A DNA stretch of 64,000 bases from Neocallimastix lanati (nom. inval.). Lineage: Eukaryota > Neocallimastigomycota > Neocallimastigomycetes > Neocallimastigales > Neocallimastigaceae. A program made the translations under genes and the position numbers. This document shows positions 25,157 through 53,894 of the stretch, one piece after another (the stretch's first letter is position 1; each line of letters begins with the position of its first letter). The notes beneath the pieces were generated by a model that was given only the letters and a program-made list of their open reading frames with translations, had not been told where the DNA came from and did not search any database. The stretch is taken from assembly GCA_016946835.1 (NCBI GenBank), contig JACVTC010000050.1, positions 786,501 to 850,500 of the forward strand. Direction: 5' to 3'.

Positions 25157-28107
25157 ATGAATAAAAATGACCAAAATCAATATATATCAAATCTTCAAAG
25201 TACAATTGACCTTATAGAAAGGAGTCAAGCTGTAAGATTATCATACGAATCATTAATTAAAAATAACAATTCCAAGGATATAAACAGTGATAATAATATT
25301 AATAATGAAAATGGTAATGAAATTGAAAATTCTATAAATGAGAAATCAAAGAATATAAGTGAATCTGAAAAAAATACCAATGATAATAATATTAATGCAA
25401 TCATAAATAAGATTGTTTTATCATCAACTTCAAACAATCAAGATAATCAAATAAATGAATTAAAGAATTTAATTGAGAAACAAAAGCAAGATAATGCATC
25501 AATAATTGAACAAAACAATTACTTAATAAAAGAAAATGAAAAATTATTAAATGGAGAAAGACCTTTAAGAAAGCAAATTAAATGTTTAGCAAATTATTTA
25601 AGGGATATTCGATCATTAAGAGATGAAGATGGAATAAGATATGAGCAAATTCAAAAAAGATTTTTTGATAATATTGAAGAACTTCTATCTACAGTAGATG
25701 GTTCTATATATGCTTTTAAGGGAAGTTTTACAGGCCAAGATTTTCCAGGATTACCTATTGTAAAAAAAAAGCAAATTGAAAATATAATCGATTTGTTAGT
25801 AGGATGCTTTGCCCACATTCGATCAGCTGCTGAAAAATATCCTGATGATGACATTTTAGTATTTATTAGTTTATGTGTCAATATATGCCATAGCCTTTCT
25901 CTATGTAGTTGCCATATTAATAATCTAATGAAAGATATTAATGAAGGAAATGAATTGATTAATACTCTTCAAAATGAAAATATTGATATAAAAAATCAAT
26001 TACAATCAATGATAGAAGTTAATGAGCAACTTATTGAAAAATATAACAATACTTTAGAAAATAATAAATTACTTGAAGAAAAATACAATAATGAGAATTT
26101 AAAAAGTAATAAAGATTTAAATGAAAATAATAATAAAAATGATTTAATGAAAGTAAATAATGAAAAATCAGATAAGGAAATACAAATTAATGATACTAAT
26201 AATTTAAATGAGAAAGTTATAATAAATTCAAAATTATATATGGAATTAAATAAAAATCATAATATATTAAATACGAAATATCAGAATTCTAAAAAAATAA
26301 TTGCAAAAATTCAGAAAGAATTTAAAAAAAGTACAAAATTAAATATTTTATTAAATCAAAAATTAAAGAGTTGCAATGAAGAGTATTTTAAATTGAAAAA
26401 TATTAATGAAAATGAAATAAAAAAGAATCAAGAATATAAATCAGAATTAAAAGAATTAAATGTAAAGAATCAAGAAATTATTAAAGAACTTAATGAAAGT
26501 AAGGACTTTTTAAAAATTAAGGAAAAAAAAGAAAAAGAAAGTGAAATCCAGAAGCAACATTTACATAATGAATCCAAAAATTTGAAAGATGAATTAAAAT
26601 CTGAAATTAAAAGCAATATGAAACAAGTGGATTCATTGAAAAAGAAAATATTAGCTTATGATTCTGAAGTTAATAATTTTAAAGATATTGTTGAAAAACA
26701 GAAAAATGATATTATAAATTTAAAGCATATAATATCCACAAAAGATAAAATTATTACTGATTCACAGCAAAAAATATATCATACTTCAAAATTAATGAAT
26801 AAAGATATTCAAAACTATAAAGAAAAAATATCTACTCTAACTAAAGAAAATAGTGAATTAAATGACAAATTAAAAAAAGTTAAAGAACATAAAGATTTTA
26901 TAGAAAATACTATGGTACATTGGAAAAAAGAAAATGAAGGTCTAAGGAAAAAAATATCTAAATTATCATTAAATGTTATTTATTCTAAAGATTTCCAACG
27001 TAACATTGAAGATTTTGAAAAAAAATTGGAAGAATTATCTTTTGAGAACGAAAAAAAAGAACATGAACAATCCGATCTTTTAAATAAAGTTAATTCACTA
27101 GAAAATGAAAATAAAGATTTAAAGGATAAAATTTTAAAATATAATGAGAATGAAAGACAAATGGAGAAAAAGAAAAATGAAACTGTAAACTTAATAAATA
27201 TGTATAAAGCAGTAAAATTAAATTATGATAGCAAAAATAATGATAATGATAAATCAGAAAAACTATCAGTAACATCTGGATCTACTATAAAATCAAACGA
27301 TAATACATTATTCAATGAAAAAATAAATGGTAATACTATAATTTAATATAAATAATATTAAATTTTGATAATATTATTAATATTATATATATATATATAT
27401 ATTTATTTATTTTAGATATTAATGATGTAATTAAGAATATAATAAATGAATATAATGGATTGAAAAGTCAAATTACAGAATATCAAGATATAAATAAATC
27501 TTTAGAAAAAAGTTATTCTGGAATGTTAGATGAAAAGCAAAGAGATATTAAAGAACAAATTAAAATAACAAAAAAATTGGAAGAAAAAATAGATAAACTA
27601 ACTAAAGAAAATAATGAAAAAAATACAATATTAAGTATTTATAATGATCAATATATTGAGGCTTGTAGAACATTTTTACTTTTCTCATTTAGTAGTGAAC
27701 TTAAAGAAAAACTTTTATTAAAACCAGGGTTAAAGAACCATCCTTATCCGTTTAATAAAGACATTTACCAATTATGTTTGAATTATCAAGATGAAATAAA
27801 TAATAGAATAAAAATTGAAAAGGAACTTAGAAATCTTAAAGCAGAAATAGATGATAAAGATGTATTATTAAATGAAAAATTAGAAAAATTAAATTTATTA
27901 AATGAAAAATATACGAAATGTCAAGAAGATTTTTCAAGTATAAATGATAAATATAAACTATTAAAAACAAAATCATCATATGATAATAATGAATTAAAAC
28001 GACAATTAGAAGAATTATCAGATCAAAAGGGAAAATTAGAATCAACATTAAATACAATTAAAAAAGGATATGAGCAAATGATTATAAAAACAATAAATGA
28101 AAATTAA
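25157..28107 (+). CDS. Long coiled-coil protein, possibly ciliary or centrosomal
   Basis: Two exons, 25157-27329 and 27416-28107, join in frame to 954 residues. I chose the ATG at 25157; the same frame is open for four codons upstream but starts only with TTG. Most of the protein is heptad-rich coiled coil of Lys, Glu, Asn and Leu. Two stretches look folded and conserved. One lies around residues 135-260 (RPLRKQIKCLANYLRDIRSL, GQDFPGLPIVKKKQIENIID, HIRSAAEKYPDDD). The other is in exon 2 (ACRTFLLFSFSSELKEKLLL). I do not recognise the family. Head-to-head placement with DRC2 suggests, but does not show, a flagellar or basal-body role. Confidence 0.82.
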
Positions 28108-29220
28108 ATTATTGAAAAATAAAATAATGAAGAAAGTTTAATAATATACCCTTTATTTTAATATCATAAATATGTATATATATTAAAAATATAGTTTTTA
28201 TCTATTAATACTATTAGAGATATACTAGAAATAATAAAAAAATTATGAATATATTTATTATATTTTACAATTTTTATATATAGCATTTATTGAAATAAAT
28301 TAATTTATTTTTTTTTTTTAAATATATATATATATATATGTACATATATATTTTTATTAAATAAAAATCTCCAATTACATAAATACAATTATAATTTTAT
28401 TATATTTTGATTATATTACTATTATATTATATTATAATTTTTAATATGTAATATTTTTTTTTATCTTTTTTATTATATATATAATTATTTAATTATTTTT
28501 GAGTTATTTAATAAAATGATTTCTCTATTATATAAAAATTTAGTTAAATGTATATTTTAAAAGGAAAAATATTTATTATTATAATGTTAAAGTATAACGT
28601 CAATTCAGACAATAATACATTTAGAATAAAGGATTATTCTTTAAAATTATTTAAAATTTATACTAAAAGTTAAACAATAAAAATATTTCAAATATTATAA
28701 ATTTGAAATATTTTTATTCCATAATTTAAAGTCCATATATATAATGAATTTAATAGAGTTTATTTATAAAATATTTTTATAAAGATTTAATAAATTCATA
28801 ATATATATAATTCATTTTACATATTATTAATAGTAAGAATTGGAATAATTTATTCTTGGTTTCAATTTGTATATTAAATAACACTATTTTTATTATTTTT
28901 ATTATTACTATTCATAAATTATGGACTATATATAAGAAAAAATAATTCTTTTTTTGTATTAATTAGTACTTTTAATTAGTTGATACTTTCATATTTCATT
29001 TTATATCAAATAAATAATAATTAAAACTATGCCATTTTCAATATAAATATATTTAATTACTATACCGTTTTGAGATTACTGATAATGTAAATTTTTTTAT
29101 AATTATATCTATCTGTAATAATCTATATAATGTAATAATTGTCTATACTATGAAATTGGCTCCTATTGATTACATAATTACAATATTCACATTTATAAAA
29201 TATTTTGAAAATTATAATTC

Positions 29221-29251
<31 letters not shown>

Positions 29252-29273
29252 ATTGGTAATTTCATTTAATAGC
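28108..29273. other. AT-rich intergenic region with palindromes
   Basis: No gene is seen. It has a strong hairpin at 28679-28715 and a looser palindrome at about 28734-28812, and it ends in a run of about 30 A (29221-29249) beside the copia remnant. Confidence 0.6.
28679..28715. repeat. Perfect 15-bp inverted repeat (hairpin)
   Basis: AAAAATATTTCAAAT at 28679-28693 is the exact reverse complement of 28701-28715, with a 7-base loop. It could form an RNA hairpin or be part of a short palindromic element. Confidence 0.8.
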
Positions 29274-29472
29274 AATATATTCAATAATGAAATATCAAGC
29301 AATATATATTTAATAGATAAATTTAGTAATAGATCGATTTCTAATTTAATTGATTTTAATAAAAATTATAGATTATCATTATCTAAAAACTATGGTAAGA
29401 ATAAAAGTTTAAATAATATAAAAAGTAATTGTTTTTATAATAAAAATGAACAAGAAATTTATCTAAAAAATA
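29274..29472 (+). repeat. 199-bp direct repeat, left copy
   Basis: It matches 32862-33060 at the same length; I see one difference (aattg versus aactg). It is open in one frame (SNRSISNLIDFNKNY, LSKNYGKNKSLNNIKSN), so it looks like former coding sequence rather than LTR. Confidence 0.85.
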
Positions 29473-29473
29473 T

Positions 29474-32400
29474 TATATTAAACAATTAAATATAAAAAAT
29501 TCAATTGATACAATTGAAATTGATAATGGACTATTCAAAATAACAACAAAAAATGAAAATCCTCAAAATGATAATATAATTGAAAGCAATTTAGTGGAAC
29601 CTGTAAATGATAAATTAAACAAAATTATTTGGCATAATAGATTTTTACATTATGATGCCAATAATTTAATAAAAGGATTAAAAAATATCAAATTATCCTT
29701 AAAAACATGTAAGGATTGTAATAAATCAAAAATTACTAAACTATCTAACAGAGCTAGTAATCTTAGATCAAAATCTAGGGGAGATCTGATATATAGTGAC
29801 CTCTTAGAATTTAACAAAGGAAGGAAGGGAGTTGAAGGAATAAATGGAGAAAACTACTCCGTACTATTTGTGGACGATTTTTCTAGAAAATTATGGATTT
29901 ACAATATTGCTAGTAAAAGAGAGGTCGGAAGTGTAGTCATAAAATTTTTCAAGTATTTGAAAACCCACTTTGATATTAATATAAAATATTTCAAAACAGA
30001 TTGTACACCGGAATATAGTACTCCTCTATTAAATGAATTATATGATAATCATGGTTCAATTCACTTATCATCTGCCCCAAGAAATCCTGAAGAACTTGGA
30101 AGATCAGAACGTAATAATAGATCACTTGAAAATTGTGTTAAATCTATATTAAGATATGCTAATTTAAACCTAAAATATTGGCCTTATGCAATCAAAACTG
30201 CTGTAGATGTAAAAAATATTATTCCTCATAAAGGCATTAATAATAATATACCTGACCTTGAATGGTATGGTCAAGAACATATTATTAGATATGACAAATT
30301 AAGAGCTTTTGGTTGTTTTGTTACTTATGATAGACAGGAAAACTTAAATAAATTACATATATTCAAAAAATACCGAATAAATTTAGGCAGAGCAGAAAAT
30401 GCTAATGCCTACAAAATTCTTGATCTACAGAGTGACGCAATCTATCTACGTAGAAATGTAGAATTTTATGAAACAAAATTTATTAAATCTAAAGATATTA
30501 ATACTTTCCATATAAATAAAGATATTGTGAGTGAGGATATCGAAGACCTGAATAACATCGAATTTTACCAAGAAATAATACTTGATGATATAATTGGCGA
30601 TTTAGATAATAAATGCGATTTAGAAAATAATTCTTCATGCACAAATGATGAGGATAATGAGGAAATAAACATTAAAAATGATTATTATGTGAATAAAGAT
30701 AATAAAGATAAAGAAAACAATGGACCAGATACGTCAAATGCAATGACAAATAAAATTAAGAGTACTGAAAATAATAATGACGTAGAAGAAGATAATAATA
30801 ATAATAAAAATAATAATACTAGTGGCGCAGTTGTGGGAGAAATAAAAAATGATAATAATTATGTAAGTGGCACAGAAAGTGATGTTGAAAGTAATTATGA
30901 TACATCAAGCGATTTTGTACCACTGATAGAAAATTGAATATCAAACGAAAATATAATTACTCTGACTCCTCATTAAATGACGAATACAATCATCGAACTA
31001 AAAGGCTTGAGAGAAATGTAAGCAATGGTGAATCATTCTATAATGAAACTTGGGATAAATTACCCAACATAAACGCTAGTGAAGTATTCATTCCCAATAC
31101 AATTCATGAAACATTAAAAAGTAAATATAGAGAATTCTGGATTCTTGCAATTAATGAAGAACTGGAAAATTATGATATACATAAAACAACAACAAAAATA
31201 AATTTGAATCAGATTGATAAAAATAGAAAATTAATTAAATTAAAATGGATTTTTTCATTGAAAACAAACGAGAATAATAATGTAATAAAATTCAAAGTTA
31301 GGTTAGTGGCTAAAAGATATACACAAAAGAAAAATGTAGATTATTTTACTACATATTCTCCTACCCTTGCCTATGAATCATTGAGGTACCTAATTGCTTA
31401 TGCGGCTAGGCATTCTTATGATTGTTACCAATTAGATATAAAAGGTGCCTATCTCAATTCTAAAATAGATACAAACATCTACACTGAAATCCCCACATTA
31501 CATCCAGACTATGAAGAAGGTTACTGTTGGAAACTTAATAAAGCTTTGTATGGACTAAAACAAGCTGGAAAATTATGGTATGAAGAAATCAATAACTCTC
31601 TAGTTAAAAAATTAAGATTCACCAGAACTTACGCCGATACTAATATATATTATAAAATTATAGACAATAATAATTTGATAATTATTGGACTTTATGTTGA
31701 TGACATGGTTATCATTGGTAATCTTGACAACATACAAGACACCATTAAGAAAATTAAAGATTTATATACTGTCTCAAAAATTGATGAAATTAACTATATT
31801 TTAGGTATAAGAATTACAAAAACAACTGAAGGAGTATACACTATGGATCAATCCAAGTATATTCAAAACAAACTAGATGAATATAATATTACTGGAGAAA
31901 AGGACAACCCTTACTCGGAAATATCTGATAATGAGAAGAACAATATTGAAATTGATCCTACTAAATATAGATCAGCTATAGGGTCACTAATACACTTAGC
32001 AAGATGTACAAGACCTGATATTAGTGAAACAATTAGTAAATTATCTACCAGAAAGAATAATCCTACTGTAAGGGATTGGAAAATGATAATAAATGTTTTA
32101 TTATACTTAAATAAAACAAAAAATTACTTTCTAAAATTTAATAATAAAGAAGACATAGTTGCATACTCAGATGCTAGCTTTGGACCAAAGAATAATGATT
32201 ATGGGGAGAAATCAACTACCGGTTAAATAATATATATTGGATGCGCCCCAATCTGTTGGAAATCAAAAAAACAGAAATTCACTGCAAGAAGTACAACTGA
32301 AGCTGAATTTAATGCAACTGCCGATTTGATTGAAAAAATCATTTGGCTAAATAACTTAAATAAAAAAATTGAAGAAAAAGTTTTATTATTCCAAATATAT

Positions 32401-32619
32401 TGTGATAACCTTAGTAATATTAAAATATTAACTAATGAAAAAAGAACAAACTCATCAAGACATTTTGATATAGATTATTCATTTGTCATGGATTATATAA
32501 AAGAAGATTTCATTAATATTTCACACATTAATTCTAATAATATGCTTGCTGATATCTTAACAAAAAAAATCAACAAGGAATCTTTTAATTATTTTATTGA
32601 CAACACTTTCTATTACTAA
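29474..32619 (+). pseudogene. pol: Copia pol: integrase, RT and RNase H with lesions
   Basis: The frame opens into IIWHNRFLHYDAN and CKDCNKS, the integrase zinc site. Integrase follows (SDLLEF, then FKTDCTPEYS, then GRSERNNRS), with the aspartate-35-glutamate spacing kept. A one-base shift at about 30930 ends the first frame at FVPLIEN, and the next frame continues at KRKYNYSDSS. Reverse transcriptase is complete (WIFSLKTNENNN, LYVDDMVIIG). RNase H is cut by an in-frame TAA at 32224-32226, right after KSTTG, and then continues to a stop at 32619. A third shift near 29470 separates it from the left repeat. The lesions are few, so decay is recent or slow. The upstream GTG and TTG that open these frames are not real starts. 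Confidence 0.9.
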
Positions 32620-32660
32620 TTTTAGTTTTTTGTTATTTTGCTTAAAGTAATTTCACTTTG

Positions 32661-32669
32661 AGGGGGGAG
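32661..32669 (+). promoter_or_regulatory. Polypurine tract and LTR start of second copia
   Basis: AGGGGGGAG runs directly into TGTTAG at 32670, the classic junction of polypurine tract and 3' LTR. A G run like this is very rare in this window. The LTR's far end was not fixed. Confidence 0.85.
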
Positions 32670-32861
32670 TGTTAGATTTTCAAATTAAAATTCCTTTCAT
32701 CAAAATTACAAAATTTTTTTCGTACGAATGTATGAAATTATTATTACATAATCTTCTTCAAATTATTATCTAATATTAATTAAATTAAATATTGTGTTAT
32801 GAATTTTGAACTTTTGCAATTATCATTTATTATATTTTGTTAATTTAGAAATTGTCTTAAA

Positions 32862-33060
32862 AATATATTCAATAATGAAATATCAAGCAATATATATTTA
32901 ATAGATAAATTTAGTAATAGATCGATTTCTAATTTAACTGATTTTAATAAAAATTATAGATTATCATTATCTAAAAACTATGGTAAGAATAAAAGTTTAA
33001 ATAATATAAAAAGTAATTGTTTTTATAATAAAAATGAACAAGAAATTTATCTAAAAAATA
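32862..33060 (+). repeat. 199-bp direct repeat, right copy
   Basis: Partner of 29274-29472. It lies downstream of the pol and the LTR start. Its open frame continues a little further (NNIIQKMSKGKLIQILLKLS). Confidence 0.85.
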
Positions 33061-33690
33061 ATATTATTCAAAAAATGAGCAAAGGGAAATTAATCCAAAT
33101 ATTATTGAAATTATCAATAAACATTACAAAAGTAGTATTACATTTTTAATTATTTGGTTCATACTTCCCATAAAATATTAATTCATCAAGAATGTCAGTA
33201 TTAATTAAAAAAATGTGTTTTTAACATTTTTATTACCAATGTCATTTATTTAACTGGATCGGGAAGAAGTCCAATAGATAATCTCGAAATCTCAATAGAA
33301 CTAAAACAAGAAATATTAATATAAAGAAAGACTATGGCAAGAAAAATATTAATCAATTATCAATGAATCATCTTGAAAAAATGAAAATTAAATAATAGAT
33401 ATATAAAAAGTCATATTCAGTATTTAATGGCAATAAAACTTCCATATAAAACAATTAAAAATCATAATATAATTATAACATAAATGAATTAAGAAAAATA
33501 TTATTAAAATCAATAGAAAATTGTTAAGAATAACAATAAAACATTTTGATTTAAAATGTTATATTTAACAAAAATAAAATAAAATAAAATAAAAATCGAA
33601 TGATTATATAATGTATATATAAAATTAATAATAATATGGAATAAGAATTATAAGAATTCTAAATTTTAAATTTTATATCATTTATTTATT

Positions 33691-33728
<38 letters not shown>

Positions 33729-33931
33729 TCATTGTTTATTTAATTTATTTTATATATTACTAAGATTCTATAAATATTGATTATGCAAATCCATAAAAAT
33801 ATAATAAAATTAGAAAATAAAAATAATTAGAAATAATATTTAATAAAGAATAATATGATAAAATAAATAAATTTAAATATAATTTTAAATAAATATAAAA
33901 AAAATTTTTTGTTTTTTGTTTTGAATTATGT
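33061..33931 (+). other. Copia-related debris, then T-rich spacer
   Basis: A diverged relative of the 199-bp repeat is visible around 33255-33405 (SRNLNRTKTRNINIKKDYGK compared with ISNLIDFNKNY and LSKNYGK). A run of about 36 T lies at 33691-33726. No intact gene is present. Confidence 0.55.
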
Positions 33932-39615
<5,684 letters not shown>

Positions 39616-40055
39616 TTTTAAATTAAAATTTTATTTTAAAAATTCTAAAACTCTAACTTTAATTTAAATTATTATTTTATAATTATAAAATAATAAATTT
39701 TTTCTAATACAAAAAAAAAAAAAAAATAGTAATATATATAAAACAAATAGTATAAATTTTTTAATATTATCAGAAATTTTAATAATTTAATTATGAAAAT
39801 AATTTAGTTTTTACATAAAAAAAATTTAATTATAAAAAAAAAATATATATATATATATATAATTAAAAAATCTTTTAAAATTTTATAACGACAATGATTG
39901 GTCTATATTAAATACAATGAATTATTTAATATTAATTAATAAAAATAATAATATTTATAAAGTTTTAACAACTATCTATTATTACTTATTATTAAATTAT
40001 ATTATAATTAATAATTATTAACATATATTTCAATAATGTTATTCAATAATCAAAA
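39616..40055. other. AT-rich spacer upstream of DIS3
   Basis: This holds the presumed DIS3 promoter. No clear motif beyond A/T runs is seen. Confidence 0.55.
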
Positions 40056-40063
40056 AAAAAATT

Positions 40064-40118
<55 letters not shown>

Positions 40119-40130
40119 CTAGGAATAAAC

Positions 40131-40136
40131 TTTATT
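40131..40136 (-). terminator. LINE polyadenylation signal AATAAA
   Basis: It sits 15 bases before the poly(A) tail of the LINE copy. Confidence 0.8.
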
Positions 40137-40214
40137 TAATAATATTTTTTTTTTAAAAAAATACATGAAGTTTAAATACATGAAATTTTTTTTTTTTATA
40201 TTAATATTAAAAAA

Positions 40215-40904
40215 CTACGTTATGAGATTCGAGGACGAAAAGGCCTCTAACTCTTCCCATTCATCGAAGATAACTCCATGTGGATGAAAATTATCATTCG
40301 AATCTGTATCAGAATTTCTTCTTTGCCTTATCGTTACGACGTCGACGCTCTTGACAACGGTAGGTCTAACACTATACAAATCGATCATGGTGTAAAAATC
40401 ACCAATCACAATAGGCATAACGTTAGTAAGGAATTCCGCAAGCCCCACAAAATATGAAATCGGGAAAGAAGACTCGTTCGAAGGTGATTGAAAAATATTA
40501 TTAATATATCGCCTTCTTTCCCCCGAGCCGATCTTTAAGATTTCAAATACTGCATTTCCGCCAAGAAGGAGACACAGCACGTAAAAATTGATATTATCAT
40601 CAAAATCTTCCTCTTTATCATCAGGAATGTTCAATGATTTCTCATGAACAATAAGAGAAAAATTAATAAAAATTTCATCAACAAAGGGAATGAAATGTTG
40701 CCTAAATTCTTCAAATTTAGGACATAAAAGTATCCAGTGTGTAAAACTAGGTATGCTGTTACTCTCACCACAACAAGGGCAGTATGTTGGGCAATTTTCT
40801 GATACTAGATTACTTTTAACATACGTTTTTACATCAAATTTGAATCCACATTTAATTCGTCCAATCCAAAAAAATCCAAGAGAAAATTGTGAATATTTAA
40901 GTGA
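40215..40904 (-). pseudogene. LINE ORF2 C-terminus with CCHC-type zinc site
   Basis: The frame is open from the truncation point, with no start codon, to a stop at 40215 (about 229 residues). It begins LKYSQFSLGFFWIGRIKCGF and then shows CPCCGESNSIPSFTHWILLC, the CX2C...HX4C zinc motif found after the reverse transcriptase in many LINEs. The remaining 170 residues (NFYVLCLLLGGNAVFEIL, then an acidic end) are not recognised. There is no reverse transcriptase in this copy, so it is dead on arrival. It is labelled a fragment because it has no stop inside. Confidence 0.8.
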
Positions 40905-40918
40905 TAAAAAATTTGATT

Positions 40919-41267
40919 AACTACAAAAATTTTGCTTGTAATTCAATAAATATTGATAAATAAGATATATTTATTATATATTATAAAAATATTATCAAAT
41001 GATAGTAAATTAGCACATTAAAAAATAAATGATAAAATTATTTTTACATAATATTTATAATATTGAATATATTATTAATTTCCTAATTTTTTTTTTCTCT
41101 CTTACATATATTGTTACAATTACTATTAGTTTAATTATTATTAAAATATTTATTTCAATACTTCAATATATTGTACAATTTAATATTCAATTTACATTAT
41201 AAAGATAATACTTCTTTATTTATTTATAAATTTATATTTAAAAATATCAAAACATTGAGTATAGATA
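40919..41267. other. AT-rich spacer
   Basis: Nothing is recognised between the LINE and the end of the giant gene. Confidence 0.6.
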
Positions 41268-51558
<10,291 letters not shown>

Positions 51559-53894
51559 TTCTATTAATTGAAATTTAATCTGCTTTCTAATAAATTTACT
51601 TTAAACACTTTAATTTGAATTATACTACTTTTTTTTTCAATTTATTTATATTTAACTCTTCATTAAAAGAAAAAAATAGGCCTTTACTTTCGATTTATCA
51701 AATAGTATTGTTAATATAATCTTAATGAATCCTTTTATTTACTTAAATATTTTTGATTGGAAAAATAAAATTATATTATTATATCTTTGTATTTTTTCTA
51801 ATAGCTGTTATTTAAATTAAATAGTAATTACTCTTTTATTGTAATGTGTGATAGAATTGTTAGCTTCTAAAAAAAAAATAAAAAAAAATAAAAAAAAGGA
51901 AAAAAAAACTAAAAAATAAAAAAATTAAGAATAAAAAATAAATAAATAATAAATTTTACATATTTTTATTATAATTTAAATAAAATAAATTTATTTAAAT
52001 ATAAAAATAAATATAATTTCCAAAATTTATTTAAACAAATTTTTAGATTTATTTTTTATTTCATAATTATAAAATATTATATCATTTTATTTACTATCTA
52101 TATTATTTTATTTTTTTTTTTTAATTCTTCTATATTGATATTTTTGAGTTTAAACTTTTAACTCTAATATGCAATTAAACTACAAATATTCATATTGCGT
52201 AACTTTCTTTAATTTTATAATAAAAATATATAAAATTTTAAAAAAAAATAAAAAATAAAAAATCAAGAAAAAAAAGAAGAAAAAATTATAAAAAAAAAAT
52301 ATTAAATTTAATTAACCGCTTTTACTTTAATTTTTTTTTTTTTTTTTTTTTTTTATTTATTTATTTGTTTATTTATATAAATTACATCTATATATTTCAT
52401 TTTATTTTTAATATATAATAACTAATATAAAATCATTATTAATATTAATCTTTAATTTTTTTAAATAAAAAATTGTGTAATATAATTTAAAAAAAAATTC
52501 AAATATTATTATTGCTATTAAAACAATATATATATGGATATATTACAATTATTTATAATATTATAATACAATATATATGTAAATAATTTTAAAATAAAAA
52601 AATATTAATACTATTAAATTAATAATTCTATTAATTTGAAATTATATTAATCTTTTTTTTATATAATATTTAAAAATTATTTATTTTACAAATATTCAAC
52701 AAATATATTAATAATATAAATAATATATACTACTTAAGAAAAATAATTAAATTATATTGTTATTCCAAACTTTAAATAATTTAATAATATATGAAAAGAT
52801 TTGATTAATAATTTGTTTAAAACGAATGCGCAATTCTTGATTTAAAACTGTATTAAGGGTTTTATTAAAAACAAAATACATCCTATAATTATGTTTATTA
52901 TAAATTTAATATTTAAAGAAACTCTATTCAAATTTATTGATATTTAATTTAAAAAAATATATATATGAATTATCACTTTTATATTAAATCTATTATACTA
53001 TAATATATGATATAATATATATATTCTATTTTTTAAAATCTTTTTTTACTATGGTGAAAATTTATGTATTTGTTTTTTAAAAATAAAATTTCAAATTTAA
53101 TTAAGGAAAAATTAGTATAATTGTTTAATATATAATATGTATATATTAAAATATACTTAATTCTATTGCTTAATATAATTTGTACAATATTATAATTTAA
53201 AATTTAATCTTTTTCGTTGTTGATAGATAAAATTTAATATAATTTAAACTTTTTATAGTAATACTATTATTCATTAATGAATATAAAATTTGAAAACTTT
53301 AATAATATATAAAAAGATATAAAAAAATTTATATTTAATAATTTATATTAAATATGTTATATAACTACTCTTTAATATCTACATATCTACAATATATTTT
53401 TGTATATATATCTACAATATAAATTTCATATTTTTTACTTTTTCTTCCTATTTTAAATATTATTATCTAATTCCTTAAATTTCCTACATAAATTAATATC
53501 AAACCCAGATATTAATATGACAACATATTATCTATATAATGATTATTTATTATTATAGCAAGTATATATATTTTCAAAAAGCAATATCCACAATTTTCAT
53601 ATTAAATAATTCTAAACATTTGTAAATAAAAAAATTTAAAATTCTACTTAAAAAAGTTTATCAGTAATTATTAAATAAAAAAAAATATATATATATATTA
53701 ATTTCTGAAAAGTACTAATCATTTAAAATTTGAAATATTTAAATGTTGCACAAAAAAAGATATTTTAATATTTATTTTTAATAATTTTTTTATTTATTAT
53801 ATCTTTTATTGAAATAAAAAATAGGCAATAATACTTAAAATCATAAGAGAGTTTTAATATTAATAAAATTTCTTATTTATTACCTAACAATATT

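Larger units (their letters stand above)
29274..33060 (+). mobile_element. Broken Ty1/copia element, second family
   Basis: A pol with three lesions is followed by a polypurine tract and an LTR-like start at 32670. The unit is bracketed by a 199-bp direct repeat (29274-29472 and 32862-33060). Gag and protease are missing in front of integrase. It is unrelated at sequence level to the element at 5436-11609, runs on the opposite strand, and cannot be autonomous. Confidence 0.8.
40056..40918 (-). mobile_element. 5'-truncated LINE insertion with poly(A) tail and target duplications
   Basis: The same 13 bases, AAAAAATTTGATT, lie at 40056-40068 and 40906-40918. On the minus strand the insert contains the end of a LINE ORF, a short 3' UTR, AATAAA at 40131-40136, and then about 47 A (T on the given strand, 40069-40115). 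These are the hallmarks of target-primed reverse transcription with 5' truncation. The G+C content, with many CG steps, is clearly above the surroundings. Confidence 0.92.

Noticed and set aside
40690-40920. Plus-strand 76-residue ORF
   Set aside because: The opposite strand encodes the LINE zinc motif in a longer frame.
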